From positions 434,001 through 498,000 of the forward strand of contig NZ_FQYO01000001.1 of NCBI RefSeq assembly GCF_900141735.1: DNA of 64,000 bases, in the 5' to 3' direction. This DNA comes from Wenxinia saemankumensis. GTDB lineage: Bacteria; Pseudomonadota; Alphaproteobacteria; Rhodobacterales; Rhodobacteraceae. This document shows positions 56,434-64,000 of the stretch, one piece after another; position 1 is the first letter of the stretch, and every line of letters starts with the position of its first letter. The translations under genes were made by a program, and so were the position numbers. The notes under the pieces were generated by a model, which was not told the DNA's origin, searched no databases, and worked only from the letters and a program-made list of their open reading frames with translations.

Positions 56434-56611
56434 CGGGCGGCCGGGTCGCCGGCCCCGGGGCGATCCGGCGGCCGGTTCCGGAGGAAGGGCGCGTCACGCG
56501 CGGAATGCCCGGCGGGCTTCGCGGTCCTCGGCCCCGCCCCGGACCCGCGGCGCCCGCCGTCTCCCGGGCCGCCCCCCCCCCGCGCGCCGGCGGGGGCCGC
56601 CGGCCGGCGCG

Positions 56612-57391
56612 TCAGGCGACCTCGGCCACCGGCACCGGGCGCCGCCCCTCGGCCCAGGCCGCGCAGGCCCGTCCGAAGGCGCCGAAGAGCACGCGGCTGA
56701 CCGGGTCCATCCCGGCATTGTATTCGGGGTGCCACTGCACCGAGAGGGTGAAGCCCGGCGCGCCGCGGACATAGCTCGCCTCGGGCGTGCCGTCGGGCGC
56801 GTGGCCGTCGATCACCAGCCGCGGCCCCGCCACCTTGATCCCCTGCCCGTGCAGCGTGTTGGTCATCACCTCGCGCGCCCCCATCAGCCGGTGGAACGGC
56901 CCGCCCTCGGCGAAGGTCACGACATGGCGCAGGGCGAACTTCTCGTCGATCGTGCCGTCGGGCGGCATGCGGTGATTGTCCCGCCCCGGCAGGTCGCGGA
57001 TCTCGGGATGGAGGGTCGAGCCCATCGCCACCGCCACCTCCTGGAAGCCGCGGCAGATCCCGAAGATCGGCTGCCCCCGCTCGACGCAGGCGCGGATCAG
57101 CGGCAGGGCCAGCCCGTCGCGCCCCCGGTCGAACGTGCCATGGGCCGGCGTCTCCTCCTCGCCGTATTCGCCGGGATGCACGTTCGGACGCCCCCCCGGC
57201 AGCAGGAAGCCGTCGCAGGCATCGAGCAGGTCGGCGAGCGGGACCGAGACCGGGTCGGCCGGCACGATCAGCGGCAGCCCGCCCGATACCTCGGCCACGG
57301 CGACGGAGTTCATCGCCCCCGCGGCCTGCGCCTCGTACTGGTCGTTGATCAGGTGGAAATTGCCGATGATGCCGATGACGGGCCGGGCCAT
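56612..57391 (-). CDS. Gamma-glutamyl-gamma-aminobutyrate hydrolase-like class I amidotransferase (PuuD family)
   Basis: 259-residue glutamine amidotransferase-fold hydrolase of peptidase family C26. Nucleophile C113 lies in FGICRGFQE, and the His-Glu pair in QWHPEYN. The GFLLPGGRPNVHPGEYGEEE loop is characteristic of PuuD, which releases GABA from gamma-glutamyl-GABA in putrescine breakdown. A link with the ornithine decarboxylase 9 kb away is possible but not shown by synteny. The ATG at 57391 gives the normal MARPVIGIIGNFH start. Confidence 0.9.
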   Translation of the reverse strand: MARPVIGIIGNFHLINDQYEAQAAGAMNSVAVAEVSGGLPLIVPADPVSVPLADLLDACDGFLLPGGRPNVHPGEYGEEETPAHGTFDRGRDGLALPLIRACVERGQPIFGICRGFQEVAVAMGSTLHPEIRDLPGRDNHRMPPDGTIDEKFALRHVVTFAEGGPFHRLMGAREVMTNTLHGQGIKVAGPRLVIDGHAPDGTPEASYVRGAPGFTLSVQWHPEYNAGMDPVSRVLFGAFGRACAAWAEGRRPVPVAEVA

Positions 57392-58101
57392 GCGCCGCGT
57401 GCTCCTCTCGCAGGGGGACCGGAGACGAGCATAATCCCCCGCCGCCGCGGCGAAAAGCCCGCCCCCCGCACACCCGCCCTGCGGCGCGCGCGCCCCGGGC
57501 AGGCAGCCGCAGGCTGCCCGCGAAACGCGCGATCGAGGGCCCCGGGCGCCTCGGGAAAGAGCGAATGACCGATCCGGTCCGGGACCACGGGGGTCATGCG
57601 GCCCCCGGGCGTCCCCGCAGGGCGGCGGCGCGGCCCCGGTCCCGGCGGCAGGTGCCTCATCGTCTCCTCCCGCCGGGTCCCGGCGGGAAGGTCGCCGTGC
57701 ACGAGGGGGACCGGCACCCCGTCTTCCGGCGCGGCGAAAGGACCGCGCGGGGGCGCCGTTCGGGCTGCTCTCGATGATCGTGGGGGGCCGGGGCGTACCG
57801 CCCGCCGTTTCCCCCGGCCCGCCTTCGGCCGCCACCGCCGCGAGCCGCCTTCCCTTCCTGCCCCCCCCCCCGGGAACGCCGCGCCCCCGCCCCCGCAGGG
57901 TCGCGTGCACGGCGGCGACCGGCCGCCCGGAAACCCTCCGCCACGGCACTCCCCCGGGATCACGCCGCGTCCCGCCCGTAACGGCGCGCCCCACTCCCTC
58001 CTTCGCAGGGTCTCAAATACCGCGGCGACCGGTCCGCAGGCGGGATGCCGGCCCGGCAGGCAGGCCCTCGCCGCGACCCACGGCCGTCCTATCCTTGCGC
58101 C
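57392..58101. other. 710-base stretch without recognisable gene
   Basis: No coding pattern on either strand; open frames here are Arg/Gly/Pro-rich shadows. It contains an 11-base C run (57861-57871) and a diverged direct repeat of about 32 bp (57894-57925 and 58004-58035, both starting CGCAGGGTC and ending GCGGCGACCGG(C/T)CCG-like). It must include the promoters of the divergent amidotransferase and exonuclease genes. Confidence 0.5.
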
Positions 58102-59115
58102 ATGCCCGTGCTGACCTTCACCGACCGGGGGATCCACTGCGAGGCCGGGGGCTTCTTCGTCGATCCCTGGCGCCCCGTCGACCGCGCCCTCATCACACAC
58201 GGCCATTCCGACCATGCGCGGGACGGGATGGGGGCCTATCTCTCCACCGACATCGCCGCCCCGGTGATCCGCCAGCGGCTGGGAGAGGACATCCGGCTCG
58301 ACACGATCCGCTATGGCGAGCGGCGACGCATCGGCGGCGTCACCGTCAGCTTCCACCCGGCCGGCCATGTCCCCGGCTCGGCCCAGATCCGGATCGAGCA
58401 GGACGGCGAGGTCTGGGTCGTCTCGGGCGATTACAAGACCGTGCCCGACGGTCTGAGCGAGCCTTTCGAACCTGTCCGCTGCCACGCCTTCATCACCGAA
58501 TGCACCTTCGGGCTTCCGGTCTTCCGCTGGACCGACCCGGCCACGCTCAAGGCGCAGATGATGACCTGGTGGGAGGGGAACCGCGCGGCGGGCCGCGCCT
58601 CCATCCTCGGCGCCTATGCGCTGGGCAAGGCGCAGCGGCTGCTTACGGCGGTGGACCCGATCGGCCCGATCCTGACCCACGGCGCGGTCGAGAACGTGAA
58701 CGAGGTACTGCGCGGACAGGGCATCGCCCTGCCGGACACGATTCGCGTCACGCCCGACATGGATCCCAAGGCCCATCCCGGCGCGCTCGTCCTCGCCACG
58801 CCGAGCGCGCTCGGCACGCCCTGGGCGCGGCGCTTCGGCGCGGCCTCGACCGCCTTCGCCAGCGGCTGGATGGCGCTGCGCGGGGTGCGGCGGCGGCGGG
58901 CGGCGGATCGGGGCTTCATCGTCTCGGACCACGCCGACTGGCCCGGCCTCAACGCCGCGATCCGCGAAACCGGGGCCGAGCGCATCTTCGTCACCCACGG
59001 CTACACGAGCCAGTTCCGCCGCTGGCTCGAGGGCGAGGGTTACGACGCGCAGATCGTCGCCACCGAATACGAGGGCGAAGGGCTGGAAGGCGGCGGCGAG
59101 GAGGAGGCGGCGTGA
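58102..59115 (+). CDS. Ligase-associated DNA exonuclease (metallo-beta-lactamase fold)
   Basis: 337-residue nuclease of the beta-CASP-like, SNM1/YcbL-related group found next to ATP-dependent DNA ligases in bacteria. The metal motif HxHxDH is H33-G-H35-S-D37-H38 in ALITHGHSDHARDG. GHVPGSAQIRIE and VVSGDYKTVPDG (metal-bridging aspartate) follow. TECTFGLPVF and the C-terminal DHADW and FVTHGYTSQFRRWL complete the signature. The ATG at 58102 is chosen for the MPVLTFTDRGI start. With the following ligase it forms a DNA-repair pair. Confidence 0.9.
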   Translation: MPVLTFTDRGIHCEAGGFFVDPWRPVDRALITHGHSDHARDGMGAYLSTDIAAPVIRQRLGEDIRLDTIRYGERRRIGGVTVSFHPAGHVPGSAQIRIEQDGEVWVVSGDYKTVPDGLSEPFEPVRCHAFITECTFGLPVFRWTDPATLKAQMMTWWEGNRAAGRASILGAYALGKAQRLLTAVDPIGPILTHGAVENVNEVLRGQGIALPDTIRVTPDMDPKAHPGALVLATPSALGTPWARRFGAASTAFASGWMALRGVRRRRAADRGFIVSDHADWPGLNAAIRETGAERIFVTHGYTSQFRRWLEGEGYDAQIVATEYEGEGLEGGGEEEAA

Positions 59116-59362
59116 CCGGCGGGCAGGATCGCCCCGCGACGGCCTGCGCCCCCGGCGCGGCTGCGGGGGGTCTCGGCGCGCCTCGGCCGGCGGAGAACGG
59201 GCGGATCGTGGCACCAGCCCGGCACCGGCCCCGCCGCCCGCACCGCGCCCGGATCGCCCACGGCGCCCGGAGGATTGCCGCGGCCACTCGCATGGGACGG
59301 ACATACTCCCGCCGGGGGCTCCCGCAGGCCGGGACCGCGCCGGCCGCCGGGGGGCCGGCGCG

Positions 59363-60952
59363 ATGAAGCGCTTCGAGGCCCTCTTCACCGCCGTGGACCA
59401 GACGACGAAGACCAACGTCAAGGTCGCGGCGCTGGCCGAGTATTTCCGCGCCGCCCCGCCCGAGGACAAGCTGTGGACCGTGGCGCTGTTCACCGGCCGC
59501 CGCCCCCGCCGCACCATCACCGCCTCCCGCCTGCGGGACTGGGCGGCCGAGCGGGCGGGGCTGCCGCTGTGGCTGTTCGAGGACAGCTATGCCGTCGTCG
59601 GCGATCTGGCCGAGACCATCGCCCTCATCCTGCCCCCCGCGGCGGAGGACAGCGACGAGAGCCTGTCCTGGTGGATCGGCGAGATCCGCCGCCTGTCGGC
59701 GCTGGACGAGGAGGCGCGCAAGGCCGGCATCCTCGCCGCCTGGGACCGGCTGGGGCCGACAGGGCGGCTCCTATTCACCAAGCTTCTGACGGGCGGCTTC
59801 CGGGTCGGCGTCTCGGCCAAGCTGGTGACGCGGGCGCTGGCGCAGGCGACGGGCACGCCCGAGCCCGAACTGCAGCACCGCCTGATGGGGGCGTGGACGC
59901 CCGGGAGCGTGACCTGGGAGAGCCTGATCGAGGAGCACGACCCGACCGCCGACGCCTCGCGCCCCTACCCCTTCTACCTCGCCTACCAACTCGACGAGCC
60001 CGGCGACCTCGGCGCCACGGCGGACTGGTTCGCCGAGCGCAAGTGGGACGGGATCCGCGGCCAGATCGTGCTGCGGGACGGCGAGCACTGGCTCTGGTCG
60101 CGGGGAGAGGAGCTGATGACCGACCGCTTCCCCGAATTCGCCCGGCTGCGCGACTACCTGCCCGCCGGCACGGTGATCGACGGCGAGGTGCTGGCCTTCG
60201 CTTCGGACGCCCCCCTGCCCTTCGCCCGGCTGCAGCCCCGGATCGGGCGCAAGACGGTTCCGAAGAAGCTTCTGGCGGAAGCGCCGGTGATCCTGATGGC
60301 CTACGACCTGCTGGAGGACGGGGGGCAGGACATCCGCGACCTGCCCTTCGCAGAGCGGCGCGCCCGGCTGGCCGCCCTGGTGGGGGCCCTGCCCCCCGAG
60401 GCCCCGATGCGCCTGTCGCCCGAGGTGCCGATCCGCGACCTGGACCACCTCGCCGAGGAGCGGGCCGCGAGCCGCGATCTCGGCGCCGAGGGGCTGATGC
60501 TGAAGCGGCGGGTCTCGCCCTACCTCGCGGGGCGCAAGCGGGGCGACTGGTGGAAGTGGAAGGTCGATCCCCTGACGATCGACGCGGTGATGATCTACGC
60601 GCAGGCCGGCTCGGGTCGGCGGGCGAACCTCTATACCGACTTCACCTTCGCCGTGCGGGACGGCGAGGAGTTCGTCCCCTTCACCAAGGCCTATAGCGGC
60701 CTTACTGATGCCGAGTTCCGCCAGATCACCGCCTGGGTCCGGCGCAACACGCTGCAGCGCTTCGGCCCCGTCCGGTCCGTCCCGGCGCAGCAGGTCTTCG
60801 AGATCGCGTTCGAGGGGATCCAGGCCTCGCCCCGGCACAAGTCGGGCGTCGCGCTGCGCTTTCCCCGGATGCTGCGCTGGCGCAAGGACAAGCCGGTGGC
60901 CGAGATCGCGACGATGGACGAGCTGAAGGAGATGCTGGCCGCCTATGGCTGA
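59363..60952 (+). CDS. ATP-dependent DNA ligase of the ligase-associated repair module
   Basis: 529-residue ligase. The adenylation motif I is ERKWDGIRGQ with K227; motifs III-V are seen in TVIDGEVLAF, GAEGLMLKRRVSPY and the WWKWKVDP lysine motif. An N-terminal DNA-binding domain (1 to about 200) and a C-terminal OB fold (about 410-529, HKSGVALRFPRMLRWRKDKP) flank it. This size and N-terminus match the bacterial family linked to the exonuclease, a helicase and the phosphoesterase PdeM; the last two are absent from the window. ATG at 59363, 247 bases after the exonuclease gene. The stop codon lies in a 20-bp triplicated sequence. Confidence 0.93.
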   Translation: MKRFEALFTAVDQTTKTNVKVAALAEYFRAAPPEDKLWTVALFTGRRPRRTITASRLRDWAAERAGLPLWLFEDSYAVVGDLAETIALILPPAAEDSDESLSWWIGEIRRLSALDEEARKAGILAAWDRLGPTGRLLFTKLLTGGFRVGVSAKLVTRALAQATGTPEPELQHRLMGAWTPGSVTWESLIEEHDPTADASRPYPFYLAYQLDEPGDLGATADWFAERKWDGIRGQIVLRDGEHWLWSRGEELMTDRFPEFARLRDYLPAGTVIDGEVLAFASDAPLPFARLQPRIGRKTVPKKLLAEAPVILMAYDLLEDGGQDIRDLPFAERRARLAALVGALPPEAPMRLSPEVPIRDLDHLAEERAASRDLGAEGLMLKRRVSPYLAGRKRGDWWKWKVDPLTIDAVMIYAQAGSGRRANLYTDFTFAVRDGEEFVPFTKAYSGLTDAEFRQITAWVRRNTLQRFGPVRSVPAQQVFEIAFEGIQASPRHKSGVALRFPRMLRWRKDKPVAEIATMDELKEMLAAYG

Positions 60953-61000
60953 GGCTGCCCGCCTATGGCTGAGGCCGCCCGCCTGTGGCCGAGGCTGGCC
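60941..61000. repeat. Three tandem 20-bp units at the ligase stop codon
   Basis: GCCTATGGCTGAGGCTGCCC (60941-60960) is followed by two copies with one and four changes. The first unit holds the last codons and TGA of the ligase gene; the others repeat this end downstream. Confidence 0.88.
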
Positions 61001-61057
61001 GCCGGCGGCCGGGGGACTAGGTCGCAGGGCAGAATCACGAACCCGTGAAGGAAAGAC

Positions 61058-62152
61058 ATGAAGACCGCCCTGCGCTGGATCGTCGGCCTCGCGCTGGCGG
61101 GCCTGTCGATCGCCTCGCTCGTGCCGCTGCTCGAGACCAATGCCTGGTGGGCGCGGATGCTCGATTTCCCCCGGATGCAGGTGCTCGGCCTGCTGGTGGC
61201 GCTGGGGATCGTCTTCGCCGCGCTCGGCGGGTTCCGCCGGGCCGGGTTCGGGCTGTTCCTGCTGGTGCTGGCGGCGGTGATCTATCAGGGACGGGTGCTG
61301 TCGCCCTACACCCCGCTCGCGGCCAAGATGGACCCGGGCGGCGCGGCCTGCGGACCGGACGCGCGCCTGTCGGTGCTGGTCGCGAACGTGCAGAAATCGA
61401 ACCGGCATGCCGAGGCGGTGCTGCAGATGGCGGCCGCGCAGGATTCCGACGTGCTGGTCCTGCTCGAGACGTCGGAATGGTGGAACGGGGCCCTCGCCCC
61501 GCTCGACGACCGCTATGCGCACCATGTGCAGGCGATGCCGGAGCAGGCGGAATATTTCGGGATGCACGTCTTCTCGCGATTCGAGTTGAGCGAGGCCGAG
61601 ATGCGGATCCCCTTCAACACCGACACGCCGCTCTTCGCCGGCACGCTGCGGCACCCGGCGGGGGACATCCGCCTCTTCGGCATCCATCCCCGCCCCCCGC
61701 AGAGCTTCGACCAGGGGACGACGATGCGCGACGCGACCCTGCTGGAGGCGGCGATCGAGGCGGCGGACGATCCCCGGCCCGCCATCCTCGCCGGCGACTG
61801 GAACGCCACCCCGTGGGAGCGGACGGCGCAGCGCGCGATGCGCCTCGGCCGGCTGGCGGATCCGCGCGTCGGGCGCGGGCCGCTCCTGTCCTTCGACGCC
61901 AATTCCTGGTGGATCAAGTGGCCGCTCGACCAGATCCTCTGGCAGGAGGGGCTGTCCCTCGCCACCTTCCAGGTGCTGCCCGGGATCGGCGCGGATCACT
62001 ACCCGGTCCGTGCCGATCTCTGCGTCGGCGGCGGCACCGGGCTGCGGCTGGTCCCCCCGCGCGAGGACGACATCGAGGAGGCGCGAACCTCGATCGCAGC
62101 GGCCCGGCCGATGCCCGACGACGCGGTACGCGGACCGATGGCGGACGAGTGA
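61058..62152 (+). CDS. Membrane-anchored endonuclease/exonuclease/phosphatase family protein
   Basis: 364-residue protein with three N-terminal membrane helices (about 5-25, 43-60 and 65-80). An EEP catalytic domain from residue 105 follows, probably periplasmic. Catalytic signatures: N110 in VLVANVQKSN, E137 in LLETSEWW, D247 and N249 in AGDWNATPW, and D313-H314 in GADHYPV. The family hydrolyses phosphodiesters (DNA, phospholipid or sphingolipid head groups); substrate unknown. The C-terminal 40 residues are polar and disordered. It may be co-transcribed with the ligase gene. Confidence 0.88.
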   Translation: MKTALRWIVGLALAGLSIASLVPLLETNAWWARMLDFPRMQVLGLLVALGIVFAALGGFRRAGFGLFLLVLAAVIYQGRVLSPYTPLAAKMDPGGAACGPDARLSVLVANVQKSNRHAEAVLQMAAAQDSDVLVLLETSEWWNGALAPLDDRYAHHVQAMPEQAEYFGMHVFSRFELSEAEMRIPFNTDTPLFAGTLRHPAGDIRLFGIHPRPPQSFDQGTTMRDATLLEAAIEAADDPRPAILAGDWNATPWERTAQRAMRLGRLADPRVGRGPLLSFDANSWWIKWPLDQILWQEGLSLATFQVLPGIGADHYPVRADLCVGGGTGLRLVPPREDDIEEARTSIAAARPMPDDAVRGPMADE

Positions 62153-62221
62153 GGCGCGCCGGCGGTTGAGCCGGGCGGCCGGCGGACCTATGTCTGCCGG
62201 CACCGCAGACAGGAGCGCCAG

Positions 62222-64000
62222 ATGACCCTCGCCACCCGCCACCGCCCGCTCCACGATGCCGCGACCGGCGGCGGCAAGGATCTGGGCGACCTGCCCGAAT
62301 GGGACCTGACGGATCTCTACGACTCGCCCGACGCCGCCGAGCTGAAGCGCGATCTCGACTGGCTGGAAGAGGCCTGCCGCGAATTCGCCGAGGCCTTCGA
62401 GGGCAAGCTGGCCGGGCTCCACGCCGAGGGGCTGCTCGACGCCGTCCACCGCTACGAGAAGATCGACGTGGTCGCGGGGCGGATCATGTCCTATGCGGGC
62501 CTGCGCTACTACCAGGCGACGACCGACGCCGCGCGCGCCAAGTTCCTGTCCGATTGCCAGGACCGGATCACCAACTTCACCACGCCCCTCGTCTTCTGGA
62601 GCCTGGAATTCAACCGGCTGGAGGACGAGCACCTCGACCGGCTGCTGCACCAGAGCCAGGAATTGATGCGCTACAAGCCGGTCTTCGACCGGATGCGCGC
62701 GATGAAGCCCTACCAGCTGTCGGACGAGTTGGAGCGGTTCCTGCACGACCAGTCCACGGTCGGTGCGACCGCCTGGAACAAGCTGTTCGACGAGACGATC
62801 GCGGGCCTCACCTTCGAGGTGGAGGGAGAGGGCGACGATCTGGGAATCGAGAGCGTGCTCGACCTGCTGACCGAGCCCGAGCGCGAGCGGCGCGAGGCGG
62901 CGGTGCATGCCTTGTCCAAGGTCTTCGGCGAGAACATCCGCACCTTCGCCCGCGTGCACAACACGCTGGCCAAGGAGAAGGAGATCGAGGACCGCTGGCG
63001 CGGCATGCCCACCCCGCAGACCGGACGGCACCTCGCCAATCATGTCGAGCCCGAGGTGGTCGAGGCTTTGCGCGACGCGGTGGTGAACGCCTATCCGCGC
63101 CTCTCGCACCGCTACTACGCGCTGAAGGCGAAGTGGATGGGGCTGGACCGGATGCAGGTCTGGGACCGCAACGCTCCCCTGCCGATGGAGACGAAGCGCA
63201 TCGTCGGCTGGGACGAGGCGCGGGCCACGGTGCTGGACGCCTATGCCGGCTTCTCGCCGAAGATGGCGGATCTGGCGGAGCCGTTCTTCGATCGCGGCTG
63301 GATCGACGCGGCCGTGAAGCCGGGCAAGGCGCCCGGCGCCTTCGCCCATCCCACGGTGAGCGAGGTGCATCCCTACGTCCTGCTGAACTACCTCGGCAAG
63401 CCGCGGGACGTGATGACGCTGGCCCACGAGCTGGGCCACGGGGTGCACCAGCGCCTCGCCGCGGATCAGGGAGAGCTGCTGTCCTCGACCCCGCTGACGC
63501 TGGCCGAGACGGCGAGCGTCTTCGGCGAGATGCTGACCTTCAAGGCGCTGCTGGCGAAGACCACGGACCCCAGGGAGCGCAAGGTGCTGCTGGCCGGCAA
63601 GGTCGAGGACATGATCAACACGGTGGTCCGGCAGATCGCCTTCTACGATTTCGAGTGCAAGCTGCACGATGCGCGCCGCTCCGGCGAGCTCACGCCCGAG
63701 GACATCAACGCGCTGTGGATGTCCGTGCAGGGCGAGAGCCTCGGTCCCGTCTTCGACTTCGCGGAGGGGTACGAGACCTTCTGGGCCTATATCCCGCATT
63801 TCGTCCACTCGCCCTTCTACGTCTATGCCTATGCCTTCGGCGACGGCCTCGTGAACGCGCTCTACGCCGCCTACGAGGAATCGGGCGAAGCCGGCGCGGG
63901 GGACTTCCAGGACAAGTACTTCGCGATGCTGCGCGCCGGCGGGTCCAAGCACCACAAGGAGCTGCTCGCCCCCTTCGGCCTCGACGCCTCCGATCCCGCC
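62222..64000 (+). CDS. pepF: Oligoendopeptidase F (M3B), 3' end cut off by window
   Basis: The first 593 codons of a zinc metallopeptidase that trims oligopeptides in the cytoplasm. The zinc motif HELGH begins at H402 (LAHELGHGVHQ), and the third ligand glutamate lies downstream in LAETASVFGEM. The N-terminal helical domain (LPEWDLTDLYDSPDAAELK at the start) and the substrate loop FVHSPFYVYAYAFGDGL are typical. The frame is open to the right edge; only a short C-terminus should be missing. ATG at 62222 with a GGAGCG ribosome site. Confidence 0.95.
   Translation, partial: MTLATRHRPLHDAATGGGKDLGDLPEWDLTDLYDSPDAAELKRDLDWLEEACREFAEAFEGKLAGLHAEGLLDAVHRYEKIDVVAGRIMSYAGLRYYQATTDAARAKFLSDCQDRITNFTTPLVFWSLEFNRLEDEHLDRLLHQSQELMRYKPVFDRMRAMKPYQLSDELERFLHDQSTVGATAWNKLFDETIAGLTFEVEGEGDDLGIESVLDLLTEPERERREAAVHALSKVFGENIRTFARVHNTLAKEKEIEDRWRGMPTPQTGRHLANHVEPEVVEALRDAVVNAYPRLSHRYYALKAKWMGLDRMQVWDRNAPLPMETKRIVGWDEARATVLDAYAGFSPKMADLAEPFFDRGWIDAAVKPGKAPGAFAHPTVSEVHPYVLLNYLGKPRDVMTLAHELGHGVHQRLAADQGELLSSTPLTLAETASVFGEMLTFKALLAKTTDPRERKVLLAGKVEDMINTVVRQIAFYDFECKLHDARRSGELTPEDINALWMSVQGESLGPVFDFAEGYETFWAYIPHFVHSPFYVYAYAFGDGLVNALYAAYEESGEAGAGDFQDKYFAMLRAGGSKHHKELLAPFGLDASDPA

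Noticed and set aside
57540-58100. Genes in the 57.5-58.1 kb stretch
   Set aside because: All open frames on both strands are Arg/Pro/Gly shadows with no start context, hydrophobic pattern or recognisable motif.
59771-63955. A 1394-codon minus-strand open frame across the ligase, EEP and pepF genes
   Set aside because: It spans three well-supported genes on the other strand and intergenic sequence; it is an effect of high GC3. Arg/Gly/Leu/His-rich, no motif.
62222-64000. Truncated pepF and truncated molybdopterin subunit as pseudogenes
   Set aside because: Both frames are open to the window edges (right and left respectively); the missing ends are simply outside the window.
1-64000. Prophage, IS element, integron or defence island
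   Set aside because: No transposase, integrase, terminase, restriction or toxin-antitoxin motif was found; gene content and codon use are uniform across the window.

Overview
The window is about 70 % G+C, densely packed and free of phage, transposase, tRNA or rRNA genes. It reads as ordinary chromosome of an alphaproteobacterium of the Rhodobacterales (Rhodobacteraceae/Paracoccaceae type). That assignment is inference from protein style: a DUF2852 protein, an RTX protein with a C-terminal Hint domain, an acetolactate synthase with the alphaproteobacterial GEAS cofactor loop, a TakP-like TRAP binding protein, an unusually long DctM, and a dispersed intergenic repeat ending in two G/C hairpins.

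Layout. 1-3548 (-): a PaoABC-type molybdenum hydroxylase operon whose molybdopterin subunit runs off the left edge. 3768-7748 (-): TrmJ-like tRNA methyltransferase, a small conserved-looking protein and GlnE. 7948-10578 (+): YbaK-type tRNA deacylase, DUF2852 protein under a promoter flanked by twin operators, RDD membrane protein and Bpt leucyltransferase. 11052-18470: a TRAP transporter operon (dctP-dctQ-dctM, -) divergent from a Cache-domain histidine kinase and LuxR-type regulator (+). 18655-24421: two GH13 glucosidases, an ArsR regulator, an alpha/beta hydrolase and a BrkB protein. 24480-27317 (+): the ilv operon with a complete attenuator (promoter, 16-residue leader peptide, antiterminator, terminator), ilvB, a lipoprotein gene wedged in, and ilvN. 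27808-32578: nucleoside hydrolase and a fused HyuA-HyuB hydantoinase/oxoprolinase, with a 125-bp tandem duplication between them. 32695-35429 (-): xylB-xylA. 35754-38570 (+): surE-pcm-nlpD. 38804-45945: M20 amidohydrolase, FAD oxidoreductase, a degenerate OppD-like ABC protein with a long disordered tail, a luciferase-like oxidoreductase and a MATE exporter. 46081-52143: ornithine decarboxylase with a long leader, an HhH mini-protein, a methyltransferase and pntA-pntB. 52279-56433: the RTX-Hint protein. 56612-64000: PuuD-like amidotransferase, a ligase-associated exonuclease/ATP-dependent DNA ligase pair, an endonuclease/exonuclease/phosphatase membrane protein and oligoendopeptidase F, cut by the right edge.

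The most noteworthy items are: the ABC protein at 41846-43459, which keeps OppD architecture and its cysteine cluster but has lost every ATPase motif while remaining an open 537-codon frame; the ilv attenuator with genome-atypical GTA/CTT codons; the dispersed repeat whose first stem shows compensatory changes between copies; the paired operators bracketing the DUF2852 promoter; and an ArsR gene that lacks a stop codon at its expected end and runs antisense into its neighbour. No wholly unknown multigene defence or mobile system is visible.

Limits: coordinates were read by hand. Promoters and operators are pattern matches only, and specific substrates are family-level inferences.
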